Positions 1 through 11,221 of a DNA stretch of 64,000 nt are shown one piece after another; the first letter of the stretch is position 1, and the number at the start of each line of letters is the position of its first letter. A model generated the notes under the pieces. It had not been told where the DNA came from. It was given only the letters and a program-made list of their open reading frames with translations, and did no database searches. Source of the DNA: Notospermus geniculatus (taxonomy: Eukaryota > Nemertea > Pilidiophora > Heteronemertea > Lineidae); assembly GCA_002633025.1 (NCBI GenBank), contig NMRB01002536.1:1-64000 (forward strand), given 5' to 3'. Both the position numbers and the translations under genes were made by a program.

Positions 1-301
1 CTTGTGGAAAGAAAACATCTTTATCAGGTCAACATAGGGCTAAGGCCCTATTAGGCCCACGGATAACTTATACTGTCACAAACCTATAATTATTTGCCAT
101 TATCAATCACCAGTGTAAATTAATAATCAATGATGAAATTGTAAGTGTGTCCCAACCTTGATTACTTGAATGAAACATGGTGTATGCTACTGCTAGTATC
201 CCCTACGTAGGCCTAGGCCTACCACCATCCCTTCCATGCATGCAGCCTAGCCTATACCTACGGTAAGGTAGGCCTAGGTCCCCAGGCTATGAATATCCAT
301 C
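1..301. other. TAGGCC-rich non-coding stretch, diverged third copy of the 12.4/14.9-kb repeat
   Basis: No gene is visible. From about 165 to 292 the text (AACATGGTGTATGCTACTGC, then CCACCATCCCTTCCATGCAT) matches, with differences, the sequence near 12430-12590 and 14860-15010. The region is rich in TAGGCC and CCTAGG words. Confidence 0.6.
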
Positions 302-454
302 CACAGGCCCTTGTGAACTGTGTTTGGGGCCTAGCTACGGTAAACCAAGTGGGTACCCCACTATAATATAAAAATAGACTATTTTTATATTATAGTGGGG
401 TACCCACTTGGTTTACCGTAGCTAGGCCCCAAACACAGTTCACAAGGGCCTGTG
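302..454. repeat. Near-perfect 153-bp palindrome (foldback MITE)
   Basis: Two 76-bp arms match perfectly around a single central base at 378. The ends read CACAGGCCCTTGTG and its complement. The flanks are ATCCATC at 295-301 and 455-461, extendable to 8 bp if one terminal base is shared, which is the target duplication expected of a hAT-type insertion. It lies inside the diverged copy of the 12.4-kb repeat, so the insertion is probably younger than that repeat. The superfamily is inferred from duplication length only. Confidence 0.8.
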
Positions 455-875
455 ATCCATCCATCGATATGAATGACATGATGACCCAACTAACTCATGA
501 ACTGCAACGTAAGCATCATTTCGACAGCTTTATGCATCACTAGCATGACTATTAAAAGTGATTTTGTTCAAATTTTACCTCCATCCCTCCCGTTTGTTGC
601 ATGTTGTCATCAACATCGACTGGATTGTGTGGTCGTCTGATCATGCTGATGATTGTGATTCTGTGACTGCAAGCTGACAGAAGTACCAAACTCAACTTTT
701 GTATCTCTTCGCGGGATTGACACTGAAGAGCATGTGCACGTGTGATGGCATGGATGGGGTCACGTGAGGCATGTCAGGCCCAAGTGTACCTCATCTTCTC
801 ATATTGGTACAGCACTAGCTTAAGGCCTATAAATTAATGAAGGCACACTCTTCTACAAACATAAAGGCCTATGCT
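455..875. other. Non-coding stretch
   Basis: No gene seen. About 75 bases near 665-735 (GACAGAAGTACCAAA, then CTCTTCGCG, then CACTGAAGAG) resemble 18320-18385, so this is another dispersed repeat. Confidence 0.5.
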
Positions 876-1050
876 TTTAACCTCTCTATTAAGGACACCT
901 TCGGGACTGAGAGATGCTGTCCTTAATTGAGAGGTGTCCTGATTATAGAGGTTGAAATGAATAGAAATGACCAGTTTGGGACTGAACTTTGGTGTCCTGA
1001 TTAGAGAGGTGTCCTCCTGGCAGAGGTGTCCGTTAAGGGAGGTTCCACTG
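876..1050. mobile_element. Tigger/pogo-type non-autonomous element, right end
   Basis: The right end reads GGAGGTTCCACTG followed by TA. This is the complement of the CAGTGGAACCTCC terminus typical of Tigger/pogo elements. Internal phrases of the type GAGAGGTGTCCT repeat several times, as in other Tigger subterminal regions. A matching left terminus is not evident, so the left part is probably truncated. Confidence 0.6.
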
Positions 1051-1730
1051 TACCTAAAAGCAGTTCTATCACGTTAAAGTTGATTTGTTCTCATTTCATA
1101 ACTGCTTGTTCAAGTCTGTGGTCATTAGCATCCACTGATTCGTCGACAATGGTGGAAGTTATCATCGAGAGAAAAGAAAATTAAGTGGAGATGTTAATGT
1201 GATATAAAAGTATGTATTCCAAAACATTTCCAACATGTTGATACAACTAGTGGATTAACAACAATAATTTTGACATGAGATGAATGACATTACATTCACT
1301 GGTGGAAACTTTAAATTCCTAATACAAATAGGAATTCTGTGGCTTTGTGTTGATTAAATTTGACCTTTTTAAGACTATTTCTATGCTTTTTGGAAAATTA
1401 ATACCGGTACCAGTGTGTTGTAAGGCCACTGGCTACTCGCTACAATCGACAGCAGATGACTTTAGCGTGCAACAACAATGTCCTGATAAAAATAACCAAG
1501 TTTTACAAATTCACTTAAACACATATTTTCAAGACCTCAATAACAAAGATGTGAAATTATTGACATTTTCAAGGCCTTGAAAATATCACGTTTCAGACTT
1601 TTCAAGGATGCGCGGGTAGGCCTACCCTGCAGAAAGTTTAGATTAGAACTAGAAGCTCATTAAACTACCTTTTATTACGAAAACAGCATTATCACGGAAT
1701 TGATGGAATTGGAGCCAAATTTAGATTTCA
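1051..1730. other. Non-coding stretch, nothing recognised
   Basis: AT-rich sequence. One open frame of 77 codons (1347-1580, plus) has no recognisable composition or domain and is not called. Confidence 0.5.
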
Positions 1731-1884
1731 GGGGCCTGTTTCATAAACGCTAAAGGCACTTCATTAACTAATAAAACTTGCTTATGCTCTAAGGAATAAA
1801 CTGGATATTGACACAAGTCCAGAACGAGCATATTCAAGTATTATTAGTTAATGAGGTGCCTTTAGCGTTTATGAAACAGGCCCC
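1731..1884. repeat. Short MITE with GGGGCCTGTTTCATAAACG ends
   Basis: 154 bp with inverted ends GGGGCCTGTTTCATAAACG and its exact complement, continuing as an imperfect stem (AAAGGCAC near the outer ends, GCATA/TATGC further in). No clean target duplication touches the ends. The terminus resembles that of the element at 31761-31898. Confidence 0.75.
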
Positions 1885-2925
1885 AGGTCATTTCAATGGT
1901 TTTACCAGTATTTACATCGACGTTGTATAGTGTTTGAAATAAACACTTGTATCTTACCAAAAATTCATAAGCGAGCGAGTTGCTCGCTTATGAGTTTTTG
2001 ATCTTACTGAGTGGTGCCATATTTCTATCAATTGAATACATTTATAGGGTCTCAAACTAATGACCAAAAAATGCATAAATGGACATTTGAAAATGCATAA
2101 ATGGACATTTGAATTTTTAATAAAAGTCGGTTAAGAATCTTACTTAGTGACGTAAAGTACAGTATTTTTGCCCTTGCTAACATGTGATGTACGTTCTGCA
2201 GGAAAAACTACCAGAAAAACACTTATTGCTTTTACTCAAAATGCGTAATTTCACAATTCATTCATTTTAAGAGTTTGGAGAAAAACAGACAGACTACATT
2301 TGACATTGAAACATTGTGATTGAATGGAATGATAAATTATGCACTGCACAGTAGATGACAGACACGTTGAAACATTACACAGTTTCCTCTTTAAAGTATT
2401 TATGCAACAAGTGATACCATCACAATAATTCATATGAAATTGTTCCTTTGATGAATATAAAATGAATAATCATCAAAGTTGAGGCCTTAGAATTTACTGA
2501 TATTTCACCATCCTTTCCAGTAGTAGGCCTATGGTATCACTGGGTGCATGTACATGTATACTTTAGGAAGTGTACCGGTAGTGTACTTTTCACAATGAGA
2601 CATTCACTCAGATACAATATTCCTTCAACTGGACTACCATATGGAAAGAATAATCGCATACATAAATTGAACACACACGCTGACAGATACTTTGATGAAC
2701 ATTGAGACATTCCACTGAAATGTTCTTCCAACTGATTTTCAAGGATGGATTGATTGATGATTGATTTTAGTAGGATAATAACCGACACATTGACAAATTA
2801 CATCTGACATTGTCTGACATTGAGACATTCTTTTGATTTGACTTCATAAGTGGTACAGAATGATAAATTGCGTACTACAGATAGTTGTCGGACATTTTGA
2901 AAGACTTCATTTGACATCTAGACAA
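1885..2925. other. Non-coding stretch with a small hairpin and a short direct repeat
   Basis: A hairpin at about 1958-2000 pairs CATAAGCGAGC with GCTCGCTTATG. At about 2068-2112 a 22-bp phrase containing ATGCATAAATGGACATTTG occurs twice in tandem. Short open frames at 2251-2433 and 2537-2788 (minus) show nothing recognisable. Confidence 0.5.
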
Positions 2926-3336
2926 TCACAGGGGGATCAATTTCAGATTCTCTTCCTCTAGTTTCAAATTGACAGACTTCTGCTTTTCATTTTCAATTTG
3001 GATCTTAAACATTTCGCACTGAAAACCATGCGTTGAGTATTACAGGTTGTTGTTCCTTTGCTCTTGCATCAAATTATCGTACGTCAAGGAATCCAAGTGC
3101 TCCTTCCAGATTTTCTTGGGTTTCGTTGACTTCTGGGTGTTGTACGGGTTTCCAACATCAACGTCAAAAGATTTCTCATCAACTACCATTTCTATATTAG
3201 ACTTTAAATCAACAACCGGAACATCTATGGTGTTCAAAACGATGACATCGCTGCCAAAACTGGTGCTTGCCTCCACTTCTGACATTAAGTTATGAATTCG
3301 GACAACAATAGACAATTGAGTGATTGTCCCATACAA
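2926..3336 (-). pseudogene. Possible C-terminal part of a Myb/SANT-like or MADF-type protein
   Basis: Read on the minus strand, an open frame ends near 3043 in a TAA and resumes in the same frame to a second stop at 2926-2928. The second part is strongly charged (MFKIQIENEKQK, then LKLEEENLKL). That is the coiled tail often seen after the DNA-binding domain of Harbinger-associated SANT/MADF proteins. The first part is acidic, then lysine-rich (STKPKKIWKEHLD). The intervening stop, or a very short unspliced gap, suggests decay. No DNA-binding domain itself is visible. The family assignment is by style of sequence only. Confidence 0.3.
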
Positions 3337-3987
3337 TTACCTGTAGCCAAAGCAATTAATCATTCTGTCCCATCCTTGGAATTCAATGTCAAATGAAATA
3401 TATGACGTCTGTCAAAACAAATTGTACTGTATTTCATGAACACTCTCATCTCAGTCATATGTAAATATTCACCAGATATTCTTGAATTACTTGATAATTA
3501 TTCATTAATCATTTCCCAAATGTTTGGACAAGTGAAAACAACATGCACTGTCTACCACACCCCTATGCCCCTAATAACTCCCTTAATTGCTGGATCACCA
3601 TCCCTGTTTCTGTAATAGATCTCTTCAGCTTCCGTTGGTGGTGGCAACGCCTTTACCAGTTTTTGATACATTTTTGGGGGGAAATTTTCAAATGACTACA
3701 TTAATGACAGGGGAAAAATTTGATGAAAACTTCAGTTGATGAAGAATCCAATCCACCCTGCCCTCTTTGAAATGCTGTGGATGACAGTGATGTTGGTCTA
3801 GATTTGAATAATAGAAGCGTTATGTGTTAGACAGTGCTTTTCACATGTCCAATAATGGGGTTTGGGGGAATATTTAGTAGTAAATCAAGAATATATGGTG
3901 TGGATTCACTTACATGACTTACGACCAAGAGTGTACAATAGGTAGTGACTGATGCAGCCACCTGTTGTCAGCATTTTTTTTATTCTT
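3337..3987. other. Intergenic; possible transposase scrap on the minus strand
   Basis: Minus strand 3660 to 3552 reads an open stretch containing LPPPTEAEEIYYRNRDGDP, then a stop. It looks protein-like and could be a piece of a transposase-associated gene, but I cannot place it. The rest is AT-rich non-coding DNA. Confidence 0.25.
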
Positions 3988-5103
3988 AAAGGGGCTGGGC
4001 AGAAATGAAGGGTTGTTACAAGTTCAGCATAACTCTGAAACTACTGGTGCGATTTACTTGAAACTCGCACAGATGATGCTTTGTACTGAATGATTAACAA
4101 CTATGATGACACAAAAACAATTGAATTCATCTTTACTAATTAAATTAGGGAGACAATGCCAGATTTCGGAGGCCTAGAAAGACGAGAAAGAGTCATTATT
4201 TCAGCGCAGAACTTCACCTGGGCCTGTGTGACATAAAATGCTAATAAGTTTGTGTGATATCTGTTAATTATTTTAAAGATAATGTATCACGGATATTTTC
4301 GCGGGCCACGAAAATCATTGTTTATTTACATTTTGTTTGTTTATGTCTAGTCTTTCTTTGTCTTATGAGTAATTTGTTGGTGGCATGCCCCTCTAGAAAT
4401 TCTTTTGATACTGAAAATATTCAATTTGGTCGGTTGGGATGTCCCAAAAGTCCAAAATAACATAATGTAAACATCCATGTTTACAAACATTAAATGTAAA
4501 CAATGAAGTCGTGATATATTATCTTTAATTATTTTCTACAAGAAAATGGTATTTTACATTTTTGGTTCACATGGCCAACACTGCAAGTTGAGCAAGGTTT
4601 ACAAAGCCATTCAACCAGACAAAAACTGACCAGAGGCCTGGGAATTGGTGATGTCACCCAAAATGACCCAAAGTAATTCATGTGAAATCAANAAATTGTG
4701 AGTGGTTTCAGGCCTGTGGTCAGTTTTCACATTGGTTAGAATGCCTTTGTAAAAGTTTGCTGAACTTGCAGAGGTTAGGCATTTGAACGAAAAATCTAAA
4801 ACATATTTTTTTGGTAGAAAACAATTAAAACAATTAACTCTATCACACAAACTTGTTAGCATTCTATGTGACACAGGCCCTTGTGAAATTCTGCGGTGAA
4901 ATAGTGAATACTCGTCTTTCTAGGCCTCTGAAATCTGGCATTGTCTCCCTAATTGGTAAAGAGTAATGCATTTTTTTTGTGTCATCATAGTTGTTAATCA
5001 TTCAGTACAAAGCATCATCTGTGCAAGTTTCAAGCAAATCGAAACAGTAGTTTCAGAATTATTCCGAACTTGTAACAACCCTTCATTTCTGCCCAGCCCC
5101 TTT
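3988..5103. repeat. 1.1-kb foldback element with about 270-bp inverted arms
   Basis: The arm from 3988 (AAAGGGGCTGGGCAGAAATG) is matched in inverse orientation up to 5103, with scattered substitutions across roughly 270 bp per arm (outer pair CTGGGCAGAAATGAAGGGTT and complement, inner pair GACACAGGCCC). The spacer, about 4260-4830, contains a single N at 4692. A 4-base TCTT flanks both ends. No transposase frame is present. The first ten bases of the terminus are shared with the element at 6655-7618. Confidence 0.8.
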
Positions 5104-5259
5104 TCTTTCGTAACTGAACGGGCCCAGCTGCACCCTTGGACCACTGGGGGGGGGGGGGATTCATTTTTTATCCTGAACATCATTCGAGGAAACACAAGAA
5201 CATTTACATTTCTGTTGTAATATTCATTTTGACAGACATCATCTGATTTCATAGCACAT

Positions 5260-5614
5260 TGACAATTCGGCAAATTCCCTTCTCCCTTCTCAATTTCAGG
5301 GTTTTTTTTAGTAAAAACAAATAAGTATGTGTTTCGGGGGCAGTTTTTCATCCTTGTTTCGTCTTTCTTGTCTGCTCAGGAGTTCTCGGAAATTTGATGT
5401 AACCGCGGGCAAATTGGCAGATTGCTCAGACCACAGACTTGACAATTCGGCTCAAGGAAGACTTTGAAAGTCCGTCACAGTCGCCAACAGTGATGTAGAA
5501 AGATCCAGTGGCAAGGAATCGGAGGGTTGCACACAGTTGGATTATGACGGGGAACGCTCGGTCCCTGTTTGTAGGGCGTTCCACCATCGGCGAGATCAAA
5601 GTGACCAAAAACAC
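5260..5614 (-). pseudogene. Harbinger (HARBI1-like) transposase, N-terminal fragment
   Basis: Minus-strand reading gives LRFLATGSFYITVGDCDGLS followed by KSSLSRIVKSVV. This matches the helix-turn-helix part of HARBI1-type transposases (pattern LRFLATGSF, VGD, S.STVSRIV). A stop follows, then the frame continues as AICQFARGYIKFPRTPEQ, again typical of the family. A later segment, KGNLPNCQ, may correspond to the region preceding the first catalytic Asp. Stops and the missing catalytic part make it a dead fragment. The other copy of the duplication repeats it at about 5900-6285. Confidence 0.65.
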
Positions 5615-5899
5615 TGTCTCTGGTCAAAAACGGTAACGCTCTTTAAACTTGGTGGGCGAGTACTCCTCTAGAGGGTTTTGCCTGTCTCTAAAAACCCTGC
5701 CAGCCTAAAATAAAGGGTGATTATCTCAATAGGGGCATTTTTTTGATATTTTCATGTCCGGGCCTGATATTTTTGATATAAATCAATTATGTCAGGGATT
5801 CTATCAATTAGAATTTAGATTATACTTTTTTCCACTTGGAAATAAATTTTCAGCACTTCATTGCACATGGNAGACATCACCTGATTTCATAGCACATTG

Positions 5900-6285
5900 A
5901 CAATTCGGCAAATTCCCTTCTCCCTTCTCAATTTCAGGGTTTTTGTTAGTAAAAACAAATAAGTATGTGTTTCGGGGGCAGTTTTTCATCCTTGTTTCGT
6001 CTTTCTTGTCTGCTCAGGAGTTCTCGGAAATTTGATGTAATCGCGGGCAAATTGGCAGATTGCTCAGACCACAGACTTGACAATTCGGTTCAAGGAAGAC
6101 TTTGAAAGTCCGTCACAGTCGCCAACACAACAGTGAAAGTCCGTCACAGTCGCCAACAGTTAATGTAGAAAGATCCAGTGGCAAGGAATCGGAGGGTTGC
6201 ACACAGTTGGATTATGACGGGGAACGCTCGGCCCCTGTTTGTAGGGCGTTCCACCATCGGCGAGATCAAAGTGACCAAAATCACT
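5900..6285 (-). pseudogene. Second copy of the Harbinger N-terminal fragment
   Basis: This is the equivalent of 5260-5614 in copy two of the duplication. The internal re-duplication near 6126-6156 adds a further disruption. If the duplication is an assembly overlap, this and the previous entry are two alleles of one fragment. Confidence 0.6.
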
Positions 6286-6654
6286 GTCTCTAGTCAAAAA
6301 CGGTAACGCTCTTTAAACTTGGTGGGGGGAGTACTCCTCTAGAGGGTTTTGCCTGTCTCTAAAAACCCTGCCAGCCTAAAATAAAGGGTGATTATCTCAG
6401 TAGGGGCATTTTTTTGATATTTTCATGTCCGGGCCTGATATTTTTGATATTTAAATCAATTATGTCAGGGATTCTATCAATTAGAATTTAGATTATACTT
6501 TTTTCCACTTGGAAATAAATTTTCAGCACTTCATTGCACATGGTTGGAATCCGTAGTAAAATGAAATCTCTGATGTCAGTGGAAACTAACATTGTTGATA
6601 GATGACAGTGACTTTGTTACGGAGTTGAGTTCTTTTCAATCATGTACCAGGCTA

Positions 6655-7618
6655 AAAGGGGCTGTTCACTTTCGGAACCATTTTCCCAACTAATTTTTCA
6701 TTATGTTGCAGTTGTTTGATTTTAATGATAACTTCAGGAATAATATTTTATAATATGAAATACATAATCATGAAAGAAAAATGTGACATCAGCTTCATTA
6801 ATTAGGAAAACAAAGAGTATTTGCAAAATGTCCAAAATCGGCATGAAAACAGTGAAATTATTCCCTAATGTTTATTGTACTGGGAGAGTAATGGTATTAT
6901 TTATCATTCATTGAAGAATCGTTACTAAACATATTGGTTTTGCTGAAATATTTGCATAAAATGTGTGATTTTCTTCATTTCTGTACACCTATTTAACTGG
7001 GGGGAGAACAGAACAGCACATCTAGGCCTGTCATAGTTGAATGGAATGTTGTGCTGAAGATTATGGTCAATATCAGTTACAACATGCATAATCAACCATG
7101 ACATGCGAGTAGGCCAAAACAAGGAATACTTGAATTGGACATCCCACTGATCACTTAGGTGTACCCACATGTCATGGTTGATTATGCATGTTGTAACTGA
7201 TATTGATCATAATCTTCACCACAACATTTCATTCAAATCTGAAAGGCCTAGATGTGCTGTTCTGTTTTCCCCCCAGTTAAATAGGTGTCCAGAAATGAAG
7301 AAAATCACACATTTTATGCAAATATTTCAGCAAAAACAATATGTTTAGTAATGATTTTTCGATGAATGATAAATAATACCATTACTCTCCCAGAACAACA
7401 AACATTAGGGAATAATTTCACTGTTTTCATGCTGATTTCGGACATTTTGCAAATGCTCTTTGTTTTACTAATTAATGAAGCTGATGTCACATTTTTCTTT
7501 CATGATTATGTAGTTCACATTATAAAATATTATTCCTGAAGTTATCATTAAAATCAAACAAGTGCAACATAAGGAAAAATTAGTTGGGAAAATGGTTCCG
7601 AAAGTGAGCAGCCCCTTT
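6655..7618. repeat. 0.96-kb foldback element, arms about 450 bp
   Basis: The ends read AAAGGGGCTGTTCACTTTCG and CAGCCCCTTT, flanked by TA on both sides (6653-6654, 7619-7620). Almost the whole length folds back on itself. For example CATGTCATGGTTGATTATGC at about 7170 mirrors the text around 7083-7105, and the right half mirrors the left half through to the ends. Only a spacer of some 60 bases near 7105-7165 is unpaired. No coding potential. TA duplication suggests mobilisation by a Tc1/mariner-superfamily or pogo-type enzyme. Confidence 0.8.
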
Positions 7619-8075
7619 TAATGTTAGTTTAAAATAGGATGATGGCTCTTTTCACCTGAAGGCTCAGTTCCTTTTTGTTTACATTGCCAGCACTTTTTTT
7701 TTCAGGTCTTTTGTAACGGCCCCAGCGGCACCACTTGCACCCTTGTATTTGCCAAGGAGTACCTCAGCATTTTTTTGTGATTTGTTCCATCAAGACCGCC
7801 TCCTCCTTAATGGACCACTGGGGGGCACGCATATGTTTCTTGAGAAAATCACCCATGATTATTGAATGATGAATCGTACTTAGTGACATAAAAGCATCTT
7901 TTGGCCTGGCAAACAGCCGATTCATGTTATGCATGAAAAAATACCCCAGAAACACATACTTAATTGATTTTACTCCAAATTGCATGGTACAGAAAGTTCA
8001 CAGTTTAATGGTCTTTGGTGGAAATTTTCAAAGCCCAAAAATTAGGCCAATAAGGGTGGCCTAGTATGAATTGTA
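7619..8075. other. Non-coding stretch
   Basis: No gene seen. An open frame at 7764-7985 (minus) is not recognisable. Confidence 0.4.
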
Positions 8076-8397
8076 TAAAAGTCAGGGTATCACTTTCGTG
8101 GCAAGTTCTCGGCCAAGTGCAGTATGATTTGAGAGGGATCAATTGTAATAGACCCATAATGATAAATTTCACAAATGCCGGCCAGGGGTATTTCATGTTT
8201 GATCTTGAGGACATGGCATCAAAAAACAAAATGACCAACTCCAAACCACAAAATGTGATGTGTTTGTTTGGAACCATGAATAACCCCTGGCCGGCCTTTG
8301 TCAAATTGATCAGAAGGGGCCTAACAATAGATCCCTCCCAAAATCAATCCATAGTGCCCTTGGCCGAGAACTTGCCACGAAAGTGATCTGACTTTTA
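8076..8397. repeat. 322-bp palindromic MITE flanked by TA
   Basis: The ends read TAAAAGTCAGGGTATCACTT and AAGTGATCTGACTTTTA, with TA at 8074-8075 and 8398-8399. The arms continue as CGTGGCAAGTTCTCGGCCAAG and complement, and an inner pair around GCCGGCCAGGGGT. Open frames on both strands here are by-products of the palindrome. Confidence 0.8.
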
Positions 8398-8583
8398 TAA
8401 CATTCATCCTAGGCCTCCCTTTGTATGACAAGTTTGTGGACTTGGAAAATTTACAGGTAAAACCAATAAACTGTGAACATTATCAGAGGAAACACATATA
8501 GTAAAGCTGCAAGTTTTTCAGACATTTCAGATCAGCAAACCATAGCTGAAGGTAAACCTTTGAGGCCTGTCTACACCNGCACC

Positions 8584-9165
8584 TTAAGAAAAGTACTGTC
8601 GCCTAATGCGGTCACGCATGACATCACCCGACACAGTATTGTCCTCAATTCGGAGTAGGTCCTGTGGCGGTTCATGTAATGGATCTTCATCATCATTCCT
8701 CTGTAGAGCAATATTGTTCAAAATCACACACGCGACAATGGTCTCGCAGGCAAAGTCGGGGCTGACCCGGAGCTCACCATGGAGACAAGCGAAACGACGT
8801 TTCAGGATTCCAAATGCTTGCTCAATTCTGGTTCTTGTAACGGAGTGAGCATCATTAAATCTCTGATGCTCCGCCCCAGGGTCCCTGTATGGAGACAAGC
8901 AAAACGACGTTTCAGAATCCCAAATGCTTGCTCAATTCTTGTTCTTGTAACAGAGTGAGCATCATTAAATCTCTGATGCTCCGCCCCAGGGTCCCGGTAT
9001 GGAGTCATCAGAAACTTAGTCAATCCGTAGCCAGAATCTCCCAGTAGTAAACCATCATGATAACTGATACCCACAATAAAGTGGTCAAATATTTGTCCAA
9101 ACTAGTATTTTGTTAAATGGAGTAAGAACGGATCATACGTAGACTTATCAGTATCATCTGGAACA
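8584..9165 (-). pseudogene. Harbinger (HARBI1-like) transposase, catalytic C-terminal part, broken
   Basis: HARBI1-type proteins are DDE nucleases that move Harbinger elements. The minus strand reads STYDPFLLHLTKY, a TAG stop, FGQIFDHFIVG, then LLLGDSGYGLTKFLMTPYRD, which carries the catalytic Asp of GDSGY. RTRIEQAFGILKRRFACLH follows with the catalytic Glu. The tail runs to a stop at 8584. A 110-bp tandem duplication (units starting at about 8781 and 8891) repeats the RTRIEQAFGILKRRF segment. Because 110 is not a multiple of three it shifts the frame. Stop plus frameshift mean it is inactive. Confidence 0.8.
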
Positions 9166-9520
9166 CGTCAATGATATCTGCCATAAGAAAGATTATATTA
9201 GATGATGTACAGTCTTGTTCATATTAATATCAACATCTATTATCTCAAATATCTCATAAACCATCAAACCAATTTAAATGCGGTTTTCTGCATAAGGTCA
9301 GAAATCTTGTTGAATACAACTGGGCATCAATGTTGTTGCACAAGATTCATTTCTTCATTGCGTAATCTGTCATTGAAAAAAAGGTCCAAAAAATAACTTT
9401 TCTGTTTCTGGATTTTTCACCAAAATTCCTTGGCCATAATGAAGTTATGCAAAAATAAAGGTGATTTAGCAAGTTACTGTCAAAATACGTCATTTCATTT
9501 TTTTTTGAGAAATTGGCGTT
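9166..9520. other. Non-coding stretch
   Basis: AT-rich. It may include further upstream transposase remnants on the minus strand, but nothing I can support. Confidence 0.4.
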
Positions 9521-10008
9521 TTTGTAAAGCTATATGAACACCACTTATGTTCCACTACCAACAACTTATGAGATGACCCCTACATAATAATACAAACCAT
9601 ACACCATGCATGGGTCACTGTATAGGCAGAAATGTTGTGACTGTACTGGTTATTCATGACAATGGCTGTTATTCATAAAAGCTAGCAAATGCTTTCACTT
9701 CAAGTTTGACGGTACATTGGACATGGATGTGCAAATGTTAAGTAAAGCATTTGCTAGCTTTTATGAATACTAGTCATTGTATTGCAAAAAGTAACAGGCA
9801 TTGAGAAAGAACTTAGTAACCTATTATGTAACACTTTTGCCACATAGGACTCAGCGCTGTTCTATACATCTATGGATTTTGTATGCACTGACGGCCTACA
9901 CAAGGGACATGAAGTATGGTTTGCATTATTATGTATGGACCGTCTCATAAGTTGTTGGCAGTGGAAGACAAGTGATGTTGATGTACATGTACCGGTATAG
10001 CTTTACAA
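9521..10008. repeat. Foldback element of about 490 bp containing a second, inner palindrome
   Basis: Outer arms: TTTGTAAAGCTATA at the left and TATAGCTTTACAA at the right, continuing through CCAACAACTTATGAGA and complement, with moderate divergence. In the middle, 9671-9695 (ATTCATAAAAGCTAGCAAAT) is the exact inverse of 9744-9768. That gives a 98-bp perfect-armed palindrome in the loop of the larger one. A single N at 10009 abuts the right end. Confidence 0.7.
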
Positions 10009-10009
10009 N

Positions 10010-11221
10010 AGGAGGCTGCATTAAAGTCTGGCATTTTAAAATTTACTTTTTGGGGTTAAAATCGGTTTTGAATCTCTATCTGTCACACCTCTTCCATCTA
10101 GATGTCATGGCTCCATGGGTGATGAGGTACTTCTCTCCTCTCTCAATAGATTGCAACACCAGTGCTCTGTCCTGTGTACTTCCTGAGTAATAGGGGGTGG
10201 CTCAACTTGGCCACTGGCTCAACTTACCCCACTCTCCCCCGCCACCTGGCAGGCATATTGGAACCTCAAAAACCCGTTATATTTATGTATCCTAATTAGA
10301 TAAAACTATGATAAAAATCTGGAGATGATCAAGTCATTAGTTCAGAAGTTATTGCCCTTTTCGTGTTTTTGGTTTTGACCACCTGGAGGCCAAGCCAAGA
10401 ATCGAATCGGACCCAAACTTGGTGTCATAGGTCATTTGAACTAGGGCATATAGGGGTACCAAGTTTCAGATCAATAGCTCCAGCAGTTACGAAACGTGCC
10501 CTGCTAACGGACACCGACGATGGACACCGCATGACATGGCATGACGACTATAGCTCATGGGTAATACGAGTGGGGAGGGGGAGGATTTTATTGATCATTT
10601 TTAATAAAAAAGTTAGAGGCTGAAAAGACTATTGATGTCAAAATGAAATTTTAAAAAATACAGAGATTGCCGAAATTTTGTTGAGGTGGTACGCCTGTTC
10701 TTTTATTGTGCTTTTCAGAATGTCCAGTCATTCTTTTATTCACTTTAAACCCTAACAATGGAACCAACCACAAAACACAAATTGACCAGTTACATGTGCA
10801 TGATGATTAACGGACGACCGACTTCTAATACGACCTTGTTCAGGTATTCTCTTATACAAGATATAAATCATGCAATCATCCACGTATGTTGGCCCTTTTG
10901 TGGATTGTGGTTAGGTTCCATTGCAAGATAAAATGAAATGGTCCATGGACCATGTGCTCACATGGGTGAACGTACCAGAAAAACAAATGACAAATGTTAA
11001 ATCGAAATGTTCAAGCGTCATGTATCCTAGTTGGTGTCATAGGTCATGTGACCTAAGGGTATATGTATCAAGTTTCAAATCAATAACGCCAGCGGTTACG
11101 AAACGTGTCCTGCCAACGGACGACGACGACGGACGCAGACCCACGACAAGAGCTCACCCTAGGTGAGTTAATGAGGGCAAAAATGACTGGACATTCTGAA
11201 TGAAGTGGTCCATGGACCATG
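10010..11221. other. Non-coding; two copies of a dispersed repeat
   Basis: The text TTGGTGTCATAGGTCAT, then TTACGAAACGTG, then AACGGAC appears at about 10410-10560 and again at 11030-11165. It appears a third time at 32150-32640, where it is interrupted. The second copy ends in the small palindrome GCTCACCCTAGGTGAG. No coding sequence is supported. Confidence 0.6.

Larger units (their letters stand above)
5234..6543. repeat. Tandem direct duplication joined by a single N
   Basis: The segment 5234-5870 is repeated as 5872-6543 with few differences. The joint is one N at 5871. Copy two carries an extra stretch of about 31 bp that re-duplicates AGTGAAAGTCCGTCACAGTC. The break falls exactly between the end of copy one (CATTGCACATGG) and the start of copy two (AGACATC). 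This is what overlapping, unmerged contigs would give. Confidence 0.85.

Noticed and set aside
8005-8386. Overlapping 99- and 106-codon frames on both strands
   Set aside because: Both lie in the palindromic MITE at 8076-8397 and mirror each other.
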